64,000 nucleotides of DNA from Polytrichum commune (GCA_950295325.1 OX485807.1:4280501-4344500); one strand, 5' to 3'; counted from the stretch's first letter, positions 1 to 13,114 are shown. Notes: generated by a model not told the origin, from the sequence alone. Numbers and translations are program-made.

Positions 1-59
1 CTAGCATAAAAACTTGATACCTCCTATAAGTTTGTGGTTGATTCATCTTTGTTGATTTG

Positions 60-215
60 GAATATACTAATTCATGGTTTTTTATAACTAACTCCAACGT
101 CAAGTCAACTTATAATAATAACCTCCCAAGCTACATACTATTGAGGGGCTTTTATGTTGGATGGCTGAGAGGTGCACTCATATACGATAAATCTCTCCTT
201 TTCTTGCTTATGTAC
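60..215 (+). repeat. Dispersed repeat family R2, copy 1
   Basis: This stretch shares a block reading approximately ttatgttggatnnnTGAGAGGT, followed by a CTCRTATA-like stretch, with segments at 2430-2625 and 32757-32935. The copies are diverged and ends are approximate. No coding capacity is visible, so this looks like an old non-autonomous element or LTR fragment. Confidence 0.4.
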
Positions 216-504
216 AATAGTATAACGTTTAACATATTTAATGACTTGTACACTATTTGCGAAGGGCCTAAACTAGATGCCTAGAGGTCTCAAAGTGGCA
301 TGTTTATTATTTGTCAATATGATACTATCATGTCAACATAAGTAACTTTCTAATGTGAAAAAATATTTACATTATGACATTTAGCATAGCACATTGGGAT
401 TTGGAGATGATAGTTTTGCAGTTTAGTATGCAAAGGGGGAGCTATTCTTAAGCATACCGATACCAAGTGTCAGTTATGTACACGTTGATCAACTTGTAAA
501 CCAT

Positions 505-675
505 AGTGTAACATAGGCATACACCTCATAACAAATCGAACACACTCATGCCAAGATATAATTAGTAAACGCACTTGAATGTCAAGTGTCATGAAGCGAC
601 ACTAACGGTGAAGTTGTTGCTCATCAGTATACGTCTCAAAATAGAGTGTGTGACACTAATAACCATGAATGGTGT
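505..675 (+). repeat. Dispersed repeat family R1, copy 1
   Basis: This segment aligns by eye with 29492-29700. Shared blocks include GTGTAACATAGGCATA, TGTCATGA near the middle, and ATGGTGTAG at the right end. The similarity is diverged and gapped. No terminal repeats or coding region were recognised. Confidence 0.45.
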
Positions 676-2429
676 AGTCCACCGGATTGAGTGTAGAGGA
701 GATAAATAGGATTAGTCTGAACCTGCTCCCTGTGTAAATCCTTGCACAATTAGTGCAATGGTCTGCAGTGCATCCAAATAACCGGTGGAGTTTGTGTGTG
801 TCACCATGCTCCGCTGACACCCCAGGGTTGCCGTGAGGATCCCGGCTTGGTTTTGGACTCATATTAAGACAAAATGGGGCAGGCAATTGGTTTACCTGCT
901 GATTTTCCCAAGTCATGGCACAATATGTGTTATTCAAGCGGGAGTCACAGGCGGTGACTCCGAACTTTGTCAAAGCCGGGATGAATTAAATTAGAAAGAC
1001 TAAATCCAAATGAGTATGACACCAGACATCCATCGGAGCCACACCATGCACATATATACACACACAGATAGATAGATATACATTTATATATATTTATATA
1101 CCCATGTAGAGAGAGAGAGGGGGGGGAGAGAGAGATTTGATTGAATCTAGTATGCAATTCCCATAAATTCTATGTTGTCGTTTGCATGAAGCGGTGTTCA
1201 TACCAATTGAAGTGCTTTAAACTAGGCAGATCGACGGACACCTTTGTCATTTCTTTTGGCCAGCTTTTGCAGATATCATTCCGATTGGCTCCCAGTGTGT
1301 AACGAAAGCTTTAGTCGTACAGTGAGTGAAGTTAGTGGCTCACTCTCCTTCTCGCTCGGGAAGTAACGAGGTTGATTTTTAGGTCTTAGATTTAACACCC
1401 GTATGTGACACAACCGGAAAGGCAGCGCATGACTGCGACTCGGTAATTGAACTGAAGCTGGTGTATCGAAGCGATCAATGGGGAGGTGATGTAGTACTGC
1501 GCTTTTGAGGTTGTCGTTCAAAACGGACCATCTGAAGGCATGCAACCTATTTTACAGGTCACGTACATATGTCCCCTGCTGCATGGACCCTGCAGGAGCC
1601 CAAACGCATGAGAGTGAGTTTCACATGTAACTTGGTGATTCTCATATGTATGTATGTATATATGTACAAAGGTTGCAAGCTTTGGGGGGAGAGAGAGAGA
1701 GAAAGGGGGAATTGTCACATATGAGCCCGAGGGTTTCTATTTTAAAGTAAATTTTTAACCCTTAAATTGGGGTCAAGGTTCATGAGTTAACCTAGAGAGC
1801 TTAAACTAGGATGAATCAACAACCAAACTCAAAAGGGCAGATTTTTCATCATTACTTCTTCAGTAGGTGTGGTGTAAACAAATCCATGTTAGGTCATAGT
1901 GGCTCATTCTGGGAGGCGAATCATAGTGAACTCGTTTTTTGATTGTAATATATACGTTTTTTGAATTCTCTATGTTTGTTTAGAGTGTCCTTGAAGAAAA
2001 ATCTCATTTCATTTCATGCACATGCCATGCATGCACGGTTCAGTACGATTCCATATGGAATTTAATTTACTTTTAATTTGATGAAAAGTAATTGTTGAAA
2101 GGAGGGCATTTTTGTATGGAAATTTTGGATGTAAAAACAATCACACCGGGAAAAAAAGGGCAAAAAAAGAGAAGATAACACGAAGGCTTGACATGTTAGT
2201 CATTTCAGCAACCTTGCTTTCCCGACAATGGGTTGAACAAGGATTTAACAAGGATGTAGTATTTGCCAAGTAAAGATGGCACTATTCTATAATGTCCAAA
2301 AAAACCAATTTGACCTTTGTTAACCAAAAAAACAAATTATATAGTAAATAATTATAGCATTGCATGATTCCAAATCATAAATAACCCTAAATACAATATT
2401 GAGTGCAGTTCAACCTAAAAACTTTGAAA

Positions 2430-2625
2430 TAGTATGCAATCCGAAGGTTTTTTTTCTCTTTACTAGATTTGACACATGAATTTCTTTCAAAGACCTCGAA
2501 TCAAACTAATCGAAACCATCTGAGATACTCAGCCCCAAACCTACTTACTAGGGACTCAAGTTTTTCACAGTAGATCGATGAGAGGTACACTCGTCGTATG
2601 TGACGATTCCCTTTCAGCAATGGCA
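2430..2625 (+). repeat. Dispersed repeat family R2, copy 2
   Basis: The right part carries the block GATGAGAGGTACACTCGT shared with copies at about 60-215 and 32757-32935. The left part (about 2430-2480) matches the left part of the 32757 copy. Just upstream, about 2340-2410 resembles the right half of the MITE at 30200-30428. Confidence 0.4.
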
Positions 2626-5381
2626 ATGTATTATTGACGGGTGCAAGCGTTCGGTGTGAAACTTTGAATCCAATACTTGTAGGAGATTTGATCTCGTAGT
2701 AGGGGGTGTATCCAATGCTAGGGCTTCCCAATGAACTCCAATCGTTGCCGAGTCCCGGCTGGCACAAAAGGGGGTCCGGACATTGGTAGAATTTATGAAG
2801 CAAGTTTCCAAGTTTTGAAAAGTCTGCAAAAGCTTGGTCAATAATAGAAACCCGACTACACTTGAGTAGCTCAAGTTCATCTTGCTATGAAAAGTTGGTG
2901 AGCAGCCGCCGGCCAGCCGGCCAGCTTTCAAGATATGCATCAAGAGGACTCAGGCCATGAAATTTTCTTAACTTGTGCTTGTGGCCTAGAGTAGAGGCAC
3001 CCATAACCAGTGGTGATTTTTCACAAGGTCCCTAACATGTCCAGGGACATGTTCATAAAAAAATTATTTTCAGTGGACGGGTTCTTAGAAAATGAACCAG
3101 TTTTTGGACGTGTCAAATTCACTTTGGACGGGTTCTAAAAATAGCATTTTAAAAAATAATTTTTTCCCAAAACAAAATGGTACAAATATCAGTTACATCA
3201 TGTCATATATGACATGTGAATATGAGCATAATGCAATCAAACCACTAATACCCAATCAAAATATCAATCTTGAAGTGCTTGATTCACCTGCATACATTAA
3301 TTCATCAACCACAAAATTTAGAATGGGGTGGACTGGAAAGATGAGAATCGATAGCAAAAGAGAGATAATTGACAAACATTGAAGGCATAAATTGTCAAGA
3401 TCCTATTGTTTCCAAGTGCAACCAGTCACATGTCGACATCTTTCGGTTTTTTTGTTTTTTTGTTTTTTCTAAATTTTTACCAAAATTGTAAGAGACTTAT
3501 TTATACCTCTTGCGGGACGGGTTTTTTTCATTTTCAAACCGGTTTTGGGATGGGTTTTTTTTCTTTAACCTTTCCGTGGACGGGTTGGTTTAGAAATTAC
3601 CGGTTTTGGGACTGGGTGCAATTTTTTTTGCCTTTCAATTCAAGGTTTTTGGACATGGACGGGCAAAAACTTTGTGAAAAATCAGCCCTGCCCATAACCG
3701 ATCACTTACTAGATTCTGCACCAGACCAGGAGTAGCATAAGGCGGTGTAAATTTTTCTTTTGGGATGCATTACTGTGAAATTCTGAAGCCCAAAGTTGGT
3801 CCAAACATACTGTCAAATTTTAGAGTCTGCCAAAACCACTCATTCCTCCTCATTTTAGCACTCAAAACTAAGACATGTGTCATGGCACTATTGGTTGCGG
3901 CCTAACCGAATTTTAATCCAAGCTTGATCGAAATTGAGTCCCAACCTAATCGAAATTCCAGTATCCTACAAATTGCTGATGGGGTCCTTATCGGGAATGG
4001 GCGCCGATGGGGTCCTAATCGTGAAGGTTAGGGTTTAGGGTAAGTTGGCCACCTTAGATGGAATTAGCAATAGTCACCCAAAAACCATAAGGAAAACTTG
4101 GATGAATACTTGACTTATATTAATTGTATTTTGAAACTGCCCGTTTTTTTACATGTTATTTTTTGGGCTACCTAATTTTTTTGGTTACTTTAATTAACTA
4201 TTAGGCAAAAACCCACCCAAGCTACTATGAAACTACGGTATGAGTTCAAAAATTTACTTACACAACACTCTTGGTTCAACAATTTACATGATATGGGAAG
4301 TGTATGCAATCAAGCAAGGAGAAAGAGAATTTTGCACTGGGACTTCTTATAATTTTTGCATCTCAACACTTAATTTACAATTTTAAATGACAATCTTCTT
4401 GATTCGTCATTACCAACAAGATAAGTTGATTCATGCATATCTGATGTAAAGTTAAAAGTATCCACAATAAGGCCACACACCGTAGGGCAACTCCTCTGCT
4501 CATTGTAAAACGATTCTCCAAAAAGTAGCTTTTGAAGTTTTTCTTGGGCAATGCCACATGCCATGTAACATCAACAACACTAAATGTAAACCTAACATAA
4601 TTTGTCAAACCATGTAACAAAAAATTGGACATTATAGATATACAATGTTGCAATTACTATCCCTTACTAGGTGATTTTCATCCAATTTTTTTAATCATCC
4701 ATGACTATACTTCATAACACAAATGTTAGGACGTAGAAAATACTAAACGAAAAGTAGACGAACGAAGAGTAAGTTGGGATGACAGTACTTGTAAACATAT
4801 TCATAAGAAGGTGTCATAAGAAAAGTTACCACAGTGACAATGCAATACAATACCGTATGATACTAAATTCCATAGTTACCGTAACCCCACAAAGCTTGGT
4901 ATCATCCTCTCGTTTCCAGATGTGAACCATGGAGTCCGGAGGCTTTGATTTTTGAGGAAATAATGGTACGTGGGCAAGCGAGAGTCGAGTCGAGAGGAGA
5001 GTGGGGACGGAGGAGATCTTCCTCTCTTCATTGGAGTAAAGTAAAGCTATGGAGATCAGCAGAGGAGACTAGAGGATGCTAAGCTAGAATGGAAGGCAGT
5101 GGCACTAGCATGATGCTCTTTGGAATATTTGGTGCTGTGATGGAGTCAGAAGTGCATGTCTTTTGGGGGAAGTGAGGAAGGCAGGGCCATTATGAAGGGA
5201 GATCTTGAGCTCCGCCGGCCAGGCCCAGGCCCAGGCTCACACACAGCAGGCAGGAGCACCAATGACTCCCCCCACCCACCTCATGTTCTATGATGTTCCC
5301 CGCTGCACTTCTCTTCAATAAGGAGTACACATCACCATACATACATACATACATATACATACATGTATATATACACAAACA

Positions 5382-5994
5382 CAGTCATCTCTCGCTTAAG
5401 TATGCACTTTGAATCGGAGCTGTTGGTGCGCGCTTAGTTGGTAGGTGCGTATTTTACTCATATGGTTTTCTAGACCCTTTGATTCGGTGAATCAGAACGG
5501 GAAACGGATGAAACTTGAGGCAACCCGCTTGACCGAAGCCCAACAATGTGAAATCGTTGCAAAGTTGAGCAAGTGGAATGCGTTGAGGAAGCAGGCGTTG
5601 GGGCGGGAGTATGAAGTCAGTGACGGTGCCAGCCGGATGGTTATGAAAACGATGTGAATTGAAGAAGAACAACCTATCGATGATAAAAACCAGCCTATCG
5701 AGATATTTGTTGAATTTGAAAGTGCTACCGACTTTAGAGGCTTTGAAACTTTATTGTCCTTGACATCGACAACCAACTGCTTTGCTCCGATATTCAAACG
5801 CAAGCTGGACACATGTATGATGGATTGTGGTGATCATTTGAGACGTTTTAGCGAAATGTTAACAAAGTGATAATGAATGTCAAGTGTAAAAAATTAATAC
5901 ATTCATGGTTGTTGACTTTGCATGACATGTACAAACAATAAAGTATGAATATTGATCTTTGTCAAAAAGTTTGCGCACTTAACCGGGATATTAT

Positions 5995-5996
<2 letters not shown>
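5382..5996 (+). mobile_element. Tigger/pogo-like DNA transposon remnant, internally deleted
   Basis: Two imperfect terminal inverted repeats bound this 615-bp segment: 5382-5406 and 5972-5996 match at 18 of 25 positions and share the core TTAAGT. Between them lies a decayed frame (about 5502-5870). It includes LTEAQQCEIVAKL followed by LGREYEVS, which resembles the N-terminal helix-turn-helix of Tigger/CENP-B-type transposases. A TGA at 5655-5657 interrupts the frame, which then runs on to 5868. The catalytic DDE core is absent, so the copy is an internal-deletion derivative. The expected TA target duplication is not visible, possibly because the flanks are CA/TG microsatellite. The assignment rests on remembered family resemblance. 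Confidence 0.5.
5502..5870 (+). pseudogene. Decayed transposase fragment with helix-turn-helix
   Basis: The upstream part (to 5657) reads like the DNA-binding helix-turn-helix of Tigger/CENP-B transposases: LTEAQQCEIVAKL, then KQALGREYEVSDGASRMV. After a TGA at 5655-5657 the same frame continues for 70 codons with an acidic stretch (IEEEQPIDD) and a stretch around FVEFESATDFRGFETL, which may be the C-terminal end. About 300 residues of catalytic domain would be missing between the two parts. It is not expected to encode an active enzyme. The surrounding inverted repeats at 5382-5406 and 5972-5996 support a transposon origin. Confidence 0.45.
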
Positions 5997-6025
<29 letters not shown>

Positions 6026-6050
6026 ACACACACACGCACACGCACAACTT
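5993..6050. repeat. Alternating purine/pyrimidine tract (TG/CG/CA)
   Basis: A TG run passes into CGCGCG, then TG again, then an ACAC run. This gives about 55 bases of nearly strict purine/pyrimidine alternation with a partly self-complementary centre (GTGTGTACACAC). Such sequence can adopt Z-DNA or a cruciform. It abuts the right end of the Tigger-like remnant. Confidence 0.8.
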
Positions 6051-6589
6051 CAACTAAGAGGAGGTTTAGACTATGGTGAGGAAGTGCAGGGGTCAAGACT
6101 TTTAGGGGAATGGAGCAATATAATTGGCTACGAAATGGGTTTTCTCACTCGCCAGGGTTTACACTACAACCAAGACTTCTCCAGTGGAGAACTTCAAGCA
6201 TGGATAAAAACATGACATGGTTGGTCAACATGGCAAATTTTTGTGCTAGGGGAGTTTTCCGGTGGTCAAGTTGAGTCAAACCCTCAGACAAGAAACTATG
6301 CCTCTAGAGAATTCTAACTTGAGGCATATTTTTAATTGTTTTTCTATCTTGTCCATCATACCAACCGTTGCCTCAAATAACCTTGTGTCAGGCTAAAAGT
6401 CTTGACCGCCTGGTGCACTTCTCCACCACAGTCTAAACCAACCCTAGGGTAGATGCCTCTTAACTGATTGCTTTTCTCAACTATCCCACTTTCTTCAAAC
6501 ATATGAAACACACAATTAGTACAAGATGGTTAGCAAATCCAAATTGATGCCGCAACCACTTTCCTTTTAATTTTTGGATTTCATAAAAA

Positions 6590-6830
6590 TATCTTATCAA
6601 TCATCAAAGTGAAGGATTTTGTGTTCATTAAGTGGTCATATAGGACCCCCCCGCACCACATCCAACGGTTATATTGCATATTGAATCTAGAACAATTATC
6701 ATATTTTGAGCATGTAGTCCAATCTCTTTTAAAGACGAGCCTTTTTGGGGTCCGTTCTTGGAGCCACACCTAACCACATACCAAGTTAACCAAATCAAGC
6801 ATGTCTACCTTGACACATATTGGACCAACT
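6590..6830 (+). repeat. Dispersed repeat family R3, copy 1
   Basis: Shared blocks with the other copies are TTTTGAGCATGTAG, CCTTTTTGGGGT, TTCTTGGAGCCACACCTAAC and, at the right, GCATGTCTACC. Other copies lie at 52262-52375, 53345-53500 and 59834-60520. No coding potential was recognised. Confidence 0.5.
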
Positions 6831-9800
6831 TTTATAAAATTTGAGAAAAATAATCTAAGAATTTGGGTACAATTGAAAAGATTCAATTGCACAGAACAAA
6901 CTAAAATATAACTACCAAGGGGGGGATCTCACCCAAGGACCTACGGGAAATCAAGTAATACGGTAGCTGACCCATTCCCAACTAGTTAAGCAATTTAGCA
7001 TATTTGTAATTTAGGTAGTATTTTAAAAATCCTCATGTAGAGAAATAGTGTTAAAAAAGAATTCATATTTTCACATAGTTTACTTTGTAATTACCAATTT
7101 ACTATGGATTTTGAAGTGCATATTCTCTTCGACCTATACTCATGATAAAGGCTACCCTCTTTCCGTTCACGGATTGATTACAAAACTTAGAATCTTTGAT
7201 TCCCCTAATCAATAATCATGACACCTAAACATGCTTGTAATCTAAACCTAGTTGTCATCTTAACCATTAACACTTGGCTAAGTTGGATTTCAACTATGAC
7301 ATGTCATCATTGATTAAAGATTGATATTGTGTTGCAGGGAAATAGGTTAGCGTAAGCTGAGAGACCGGGGTGGTGGTCGGGAATGGGCCGGCTACCTTAG
7401 GGTGAGCTTCCATGTAGGCCACTCACCCACTAGATTCTAGATAATAGTTGGTTGGGATGTTGGCATGTAGATAAGCACAAGCCGCCAACCAACCACTTAT
7501 GGTGGCCTACTTGAATGTGGAGGGTTGTGGACATAGATCGCTATACTTCCATGCCCCCACTAAACCACTTTTTAACCTACAAGTGTTGGTCATTGAAAGA
7601 TTAAAGACCGGTTTAGAAGGAAGAGGTTCTAACCTAGAAGAGAAAGTTAGTGGGTGGGCCCGGATTTGAGAAGATGAGAATAGCTAGTTGGCACATACGA
7701 ACCCTACTCCATCAAATTCCATCTACATTAGGGCATGTTTGTCCTTATTTCCACTAGAATCTAATGGACAAGTAGTGTAAAACGAGTTTTTTCGCTATAG
7801 CCTCGCCGAATTAGGCAATTCTCAAACATTGATGATTTTTATCCGGCCATTAGCCATTGGAAGCCATCCAAAGTAGGATGTAGGGGCAATTGCTGTTACA
7901 AGCGGTTAGGAGCTCTAATTGACTGCCTTTCTTTCTTGACTCTATGAGGAGGAGGTAGGCGAGGAGAAGAGCATACCATTTCCCAAATTAGAAATCAGGT
8001 GTAGTCTCCTTCTTGAAGCAATAGGTTTTTTTGAACCACCAACACTCAGTGATTGAGGTTGGCTGGTTAGTAGGCAGCCCCAACCGAGAAGTTGGTGGGC
8101 TTAGTCATAGTGTTACAGAGCCAAGTGATCCGGACTCTAATTGTTGTTGAACTTTGTCAATAAAATTAAAACGGTGAATACAATGTTATATTTTTGGTGA
8201 TTGTAAGTACAAGCTTATGTAATGTGTGTGTGTGTGTTCATAATAAATTGGAATGTCATTTTGGATGTGTGTTGACAAAGATAATCACGTATAAGTCAAG
8301 TAAGTAATTTGTCAATGAGTATGAAGGAAAGCGAGTGAAGATTGATGTGTAAGACAAAATATGTGAGAAAGATTTGGCGATAGGCCGAAAAAAGAAATAT
8401 GAATAAGAATTTAAAGAGTATTGTCTCTAGATATCAGAGTTGTCAAATACCAGGATGCAGTCAAACCTCTCGAGGGCAATGGCCGATAGGATATGGAATG
8501 ATCACGAAGGCAAGTAGGCTTGAAGAGGTTGTGAAAGCCTTAGGCTAGTTTGATGAAGTGATCCTTAGGGTATTGCTTGAGAGATGTACAAATTTTAGAG
8601 AGAGAAAGAAAAATGGATGAGTTGCCTTAAGAGGGGCGATTGTTTATTCGTCAGTAAGATAAAGAAACCATTCAGCCGAGGGGCTTAATTATATTAAAAA
8701 ATGTCGAGAAGAAATTACCTCGACGAAATGAGATTTTTTTTTAAAAAACATTTGAAAATACTGAATCAATTATAGATGAAAGTCAAATGATGGCTAAAAC
8801 CTTCAGAAAAGTAATCAAAATAACTAAAATATTTAGACGTAAAAGTTTAAAACAAATCTAACCTACACACTTTGAAACAATAATTTATAAGAAGGGTTTA
8901 AGCTCCATCTCTAATACCATTTTTATTGTGACTTCAATCTCAGACCATCTAATTTCCAAATTCTTCCATCATTATATTCTATTTTCTATGATTTTAAATT
9001 CAATCTTCTTCAATCTCCTTTGACTTTAACCAACATTATTATTTATCTGAAAACCCATGATTTAGTTATATTCAATACTTGAAATATTACTATTTAAAAA
9101 TAAAAAGAGATATTATTTCATTTTTACAAAAATTGACATTTTTACAAAAAATAAAATACATTTCATTTCAAAATTAAAAAAAAACTGTTTAAAAAAATTG
9201 AGACCGTTTCATTTTTAAATTAAAAAATATTCTATACAAATTTTAAGAAAATTCGTTTATAATTTATATTTAAAAATTCTTTTAAAAATTCTTTATTGAT
9301 GTCATTATAACAAAGATCTCCCGATAAGCAGGAATAACCATGATGCCAAATATCACTAGCATATCAAGCGTTAACATTGGGATATATGTGACATCTAAAT
9401 CCGGTATATATACATCGTTCACCCTTGATTATTAGTGTACGGTGTCAAGAAGACTGTGGACTATCAAGTAAGCACATGACTTCTCTTCATGGTAGTGTTT
9501 AAGTTTTCAATCTAATATCTTCTTATTTTCTTACATCGTAGTTCTAAATTTGTCTCAATGCTAACTTACTGTACTTTAGATACATATAACTTTCAACTAG
9601 CTCACTCCCTTTATATGAAATTTGATACATTTATTAAATACCTTATAAAGAATTTATAAAAAAAAATTAGCACTAATAGAGCTCTAACCAAGATGATATG
9701 CATGATTTATTAATTCTAATTCATAATATGAATGTTATTTTATAACATCCGGTTACGAAAACTCTCATAACTTCTAAATTTTAAGTCAAATGAACGTCAA

Positions 9801-10069
9801 ATTTTGACACAATAGATAAGTAAGATTAGAAGGTACTTTCAAATTCTTGTAGCCATAGCCATAATATTCTACAAGATTCATATTTTCTAACCTCGCTCTC
9901 CTAGCTGCCTTTGTTTCTAGACACACTTCACTTCATTTTTTTATAATTTTTTCTACATGAAGACGGAAACCTCCAAATTTTGTACATAAATCTTATATCT
10001 CATAAAAAACCTCATCTTAAAATTTTATATGAATTGAAACTCCAATTACCACATAAAAAGATATACACA

Positions 10070-10470
10070 ATGATATTAAAAAATAACGTGCATAAAATAA
10101 ATTATAAAAATACATATATTGATAATATGTAAAACAAATGATGTGGAATAGATCCATGATATGCGTGTATGACATCTATGATATTTATGAATAATATATA
10201 TGGTATACGTCAATGAAATGTATAAATAATTTGGATGATATGTATGAATAATGTAGATAACTTGCATGAGTTATATAGATAACATATATGGGTAATATAG
10301 ATGATGTGTATGAATGAAGTATATGACATGTATAAGTGATATATATGACATACATTAATGAAGTACATGACATGCATATATGATATAGATAACATACATA
10401 GATAATGTAAATGACATGTATAGTTTTCATAAATATAATATGCAAGGATCTTATAAATGTCATACATAAA
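10070..10470. repeat. AT-rich degenerate minisatellite
   Basis: About 400 bases consist of loosely repeated units of roughly 20 bases built from words such as ATGACATGTATAAGTGATAT and GATGATATGTATGAATAATG. Units vary in length and sequence, so the array is old or of low fidelity. The long minus-strand open frames here, rich in Tyr, Ile and His, are a by-product of the repeat and are not genes. Confidence 0.6.
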
Positions 10471-12319
10471 TGATTTTCAATTTTTATATATAGATTTAAT
10501 TTTCAATTTTAAACAATATTTTTTCATATTTTTCTTTTTAAAAATAAAATAAAATTCTTTGTTTTTCGATATTAAAATTTTGAAAATTTTGAAAATTTGA
10601 ATTAAAATTATGCTTTATTTTTATAATTATAAATTTTGTTTAGAATTTTAGAAATTTTTTTAAAAATTCCAAATTTTTAAGAGACAATAAAAAAACAATA
10701 AATCTATATATATCAAATCATTATTTTAAAATTTTAAGAAATAGTTAAAAATGTCAAATTATTTTGGTTTATTGTATTTAAATCATTTCTTGTATTGAAA
10801 TTGCTCTCAAATTCATCTATTTTAGTTAACAAATAATATCTAGTTTTTTAAATTGGTTCATTTGTAGATAATTTTGAGTAACAAAAACACTTGATTTCGA
10901 TAGTTTGCCACAATTTGTTGCTAAGTCCAATATTCTTATGTCTTATATATGTAAATAAATTTTGAAGTTTCTAATCCAACAAATTTAATTTTTATAGAAA
11001 TTTACTTTAAATATAAGCAAGAATTCACCCTTGGCTTGAAAACTTGAAAGATGTATGTTTTAATTCAGAATGGTCATTTTTCAGATATACTTTAATATTA
11101 AAAAAAAAATTATCATGTGACATCTTGAATTGACGATACAGTTCATCACTTATTATATTTAATAAAATACAGAATTACATGACAAACAAATGATATAGGA
11201 TCCTTGATTTGAAAGTTCGCTTAGATAATATATTTTTATAGAACGTAGATCCTCGTATTTTTTTAGTTAAATTAAAATGTAATTATTGAATTTAATTCAA
11301 AAATCCTTTGAAATTAGAAAATCCACCTCGAAGGGAACAAATGAGGAGTTTACTTAAAATTATGTAAGAGAAATTGAGGTGACTACCTAAACTATATGAG
11401 GGATGAAGAACATTTCTTCTAGATGGAGCAAATTTTATATTGTCATGTGAAAGATACAATATGTAGAATAAATTTAATCGTCCTAGTTTTTATAATGTAT
11501 ATGCATTATGCTAGTTGTTTGTATCTTTGTAAATTATGAGAATTTTATTTTTCATGTAAGTTTTACATATTGACATAATGAACCATCAATATGGTGACCA
11601 ATAGTCTTCATTGTGATCCCACTTTCCTTCCAATATTTATCCAAATTGCCAAAAAAAAAGAATAATAATTATATTGGATACTTTTAATATTTATTAAAAT
11701 AAGATGGTCCACAATAGTAATCTCGAAAGTGTTTTCATACTTTGACACACTATGAGGTTTGGTACTAATATTTTGGGTAGTTATTCTCTCAACTAGGTTA
11801 TCGAGGAACACGGTGGTCCTTCTTTAAGATGTAATGTTTTCTTTATTCTCCCTACATAACGATTTGAGGAAGTTTTAGCACTTGTGATTGTTCTTCTAGA
11901 GCGTTAATCCATGTATCATTTGGAAACTCTAGAATGAAATTGTGTTCAATGTTATTTGAGATGAGTGGCAAAAGACTTAAGAATTTCTCACAAATACTCT
12001 TAAAGTTGTGCATAAAGACGTTTTTTAAGCCTTTGATAGGACTTGGCGCAGTCATACAAGAATGGCTTATGAGAGCAATCTGGTATTTAATTGGATGTCT
12101 AAAATTTTGTGATGGGTATCTGTGAGCCCAAGATTGTGCTCACATGTGGACTTGACTTTAAAAATAGCAAAACCTTAGAATTAACATTTGCTTGAGTTAG
12201 TTAGAAGGATCAAAAAGATTAGAAGCTTCAAAGTTTAGATAGAATTGCATTAAGGGTTTTAAGTCTAGGAATAATTAAAGAAAAACAACCAAAAATAAGT
12301 AAGTAGTTTCATTTGGGGT

Positions 12320-12901
12320 TTAAGTATGTTAAAGGCCAAGTGGCTAGAGGCCAAGGTTATTGTTCGTTTTGGGGTGGGGGTCCTCTCGAATGTGGGTGAC
12401 GCTCTAGAGGCAGAGAACATGGGATATGGCAGAGGCGCTTCTGGTGTGTGCACCGGACTCCTGGTGTGCGGCTTGCAAGGTTGGGGGATGCTCTCGGAAG
12501 GACGTCGGTGCTCTCGGGTGAGTTGCTAGTGGTAGGGAATGTGCGGAAGGGCAGGGAGAATGTGAGAAGAGTGTGGCGGCCGGAGGTGAGGCCTGGTCGC
12601 AGCTTCAATCTGCGGCTTGGGGAATGTGAGTTTTCAATGACCAGATGTAGGGCGATGAGGTAGAAAGGCGAAGCGAAGGTAGTAGCAGAGGCGGTTTAGA
12701 GAGAGAAAAAACGGTGACCTGCGGAAGGAGCTCTGCTTCGGCAGAACTCCCCTTCAAGCTGAGCGAGATGGAATTGCATAGGATGGAGATGGCTGCTTGA
12801 GGGTGAGCAACTCTATGGGAGTTGTGGAAGCTCCAATGCCGTAGAAGACAAGAGTGTTGGAACATGTGAATTCACAGTGCGGCGAAGGACTGGCGCGGTA
12901 G
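12320..12901. other. GC-rich block at the LINE insertion site, left side
   Basis: Base composition changes sharply from AT-rich to G-rich on the plus strand near 12320. The region has several overlapping open frames on both strands, none with a recognisable domain. It continues on the other side of the LINE at 22550-23600, so it was one block before the insertion. It might be the body or 5' region of a decayed gene or another element; I cannot tell which. Confidence 0.5.
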
Positions 12902-12919
12902 CAGTAAGCTGGGGTGGAG
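12902..12919 (+). repeat. LINE target-site duplication, left copy
   Basis: CAGTAAGCTGGGGTGGAG occurs here and again, identical, at 22532-22549. The two copies bracket the LINE. Similarity runs about ten further bases to the right with a few mismatches, so the true duplication may be slightly longer. An exact 18-base repeat 9.6 kb apart is best explained as a target-site duplication from target-primed reverse transcription. Confidence 0.8.
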
Positions 12920-13114
12920 GTAGTGGTATCATAGTACCCTCCCAAAAAAAAGATGAGGACGGGGAGAGGGCGGTGCGTTCTTGGAGCGGCCGCAAGAAGC
13001 GGGTGAGATCCGGTTCTTTCAAGAAGCATGCAAGAAGACAATATTTGCATTCAAGATCGATGTATTTAGGATTGAAGTTACTATGACGGAGTTCGTCTTT
13101 ACATTGCGGTTCGA

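Larger units (their letters stand above)
1..5381. other. Intergenic, no gene seen; old dispersed repeats
   Basis: I see no gene here. The short open frames lack family features and sit in AT-rich sequence. Recognisable content is repeat-derived: about 60-215 and 2430-2625 match each other and 32757-32935, and about 505-675 matches 29492-29700. The stretch 3040-3660 repeats a short ggacgggtt motif several times and looks like transposon debris. Simple repeats include AG runs at about 1110-1135 and 1687-1703 and a CATA run at about 5336-5365. Confidence 0.6.
6051..12300. other. Intergenic, AT-rich; no gene seen
   Basis: No supported gene. The segment 6590-6830 is a copy of dispersed repeat family R3. 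About 8114-8130 vaguely resembles a plant LTR-retrotransposon primer-binding site, but I could not find flanking LTRs. From about 8700 to 12100 the sequence is strongly AT-rich, with many A/T runs and a degenerate minisatellite at 10070-10470. Confidence 0.6.

Noticed and set aside
656..1157. Overlapping minus-strand open frames near a microsatellite
   Set aside because: Short, frame-overlapping, and partly built from GA and TA repeats.
8105..8140. Primer-binding-site-like text (TACAGAGCCAAG) suggesting an LTR retrotransposon
   Set aside because: Only a partial match to the plant tRNA-Met binding site, with no LTR pair or gag-pol coding nearby.
10076..10467. Several minus-strand open frames rich in Tyr, Ile and His
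   Set aside because: They are translations of a degenerate AT-rich tandem repeat.
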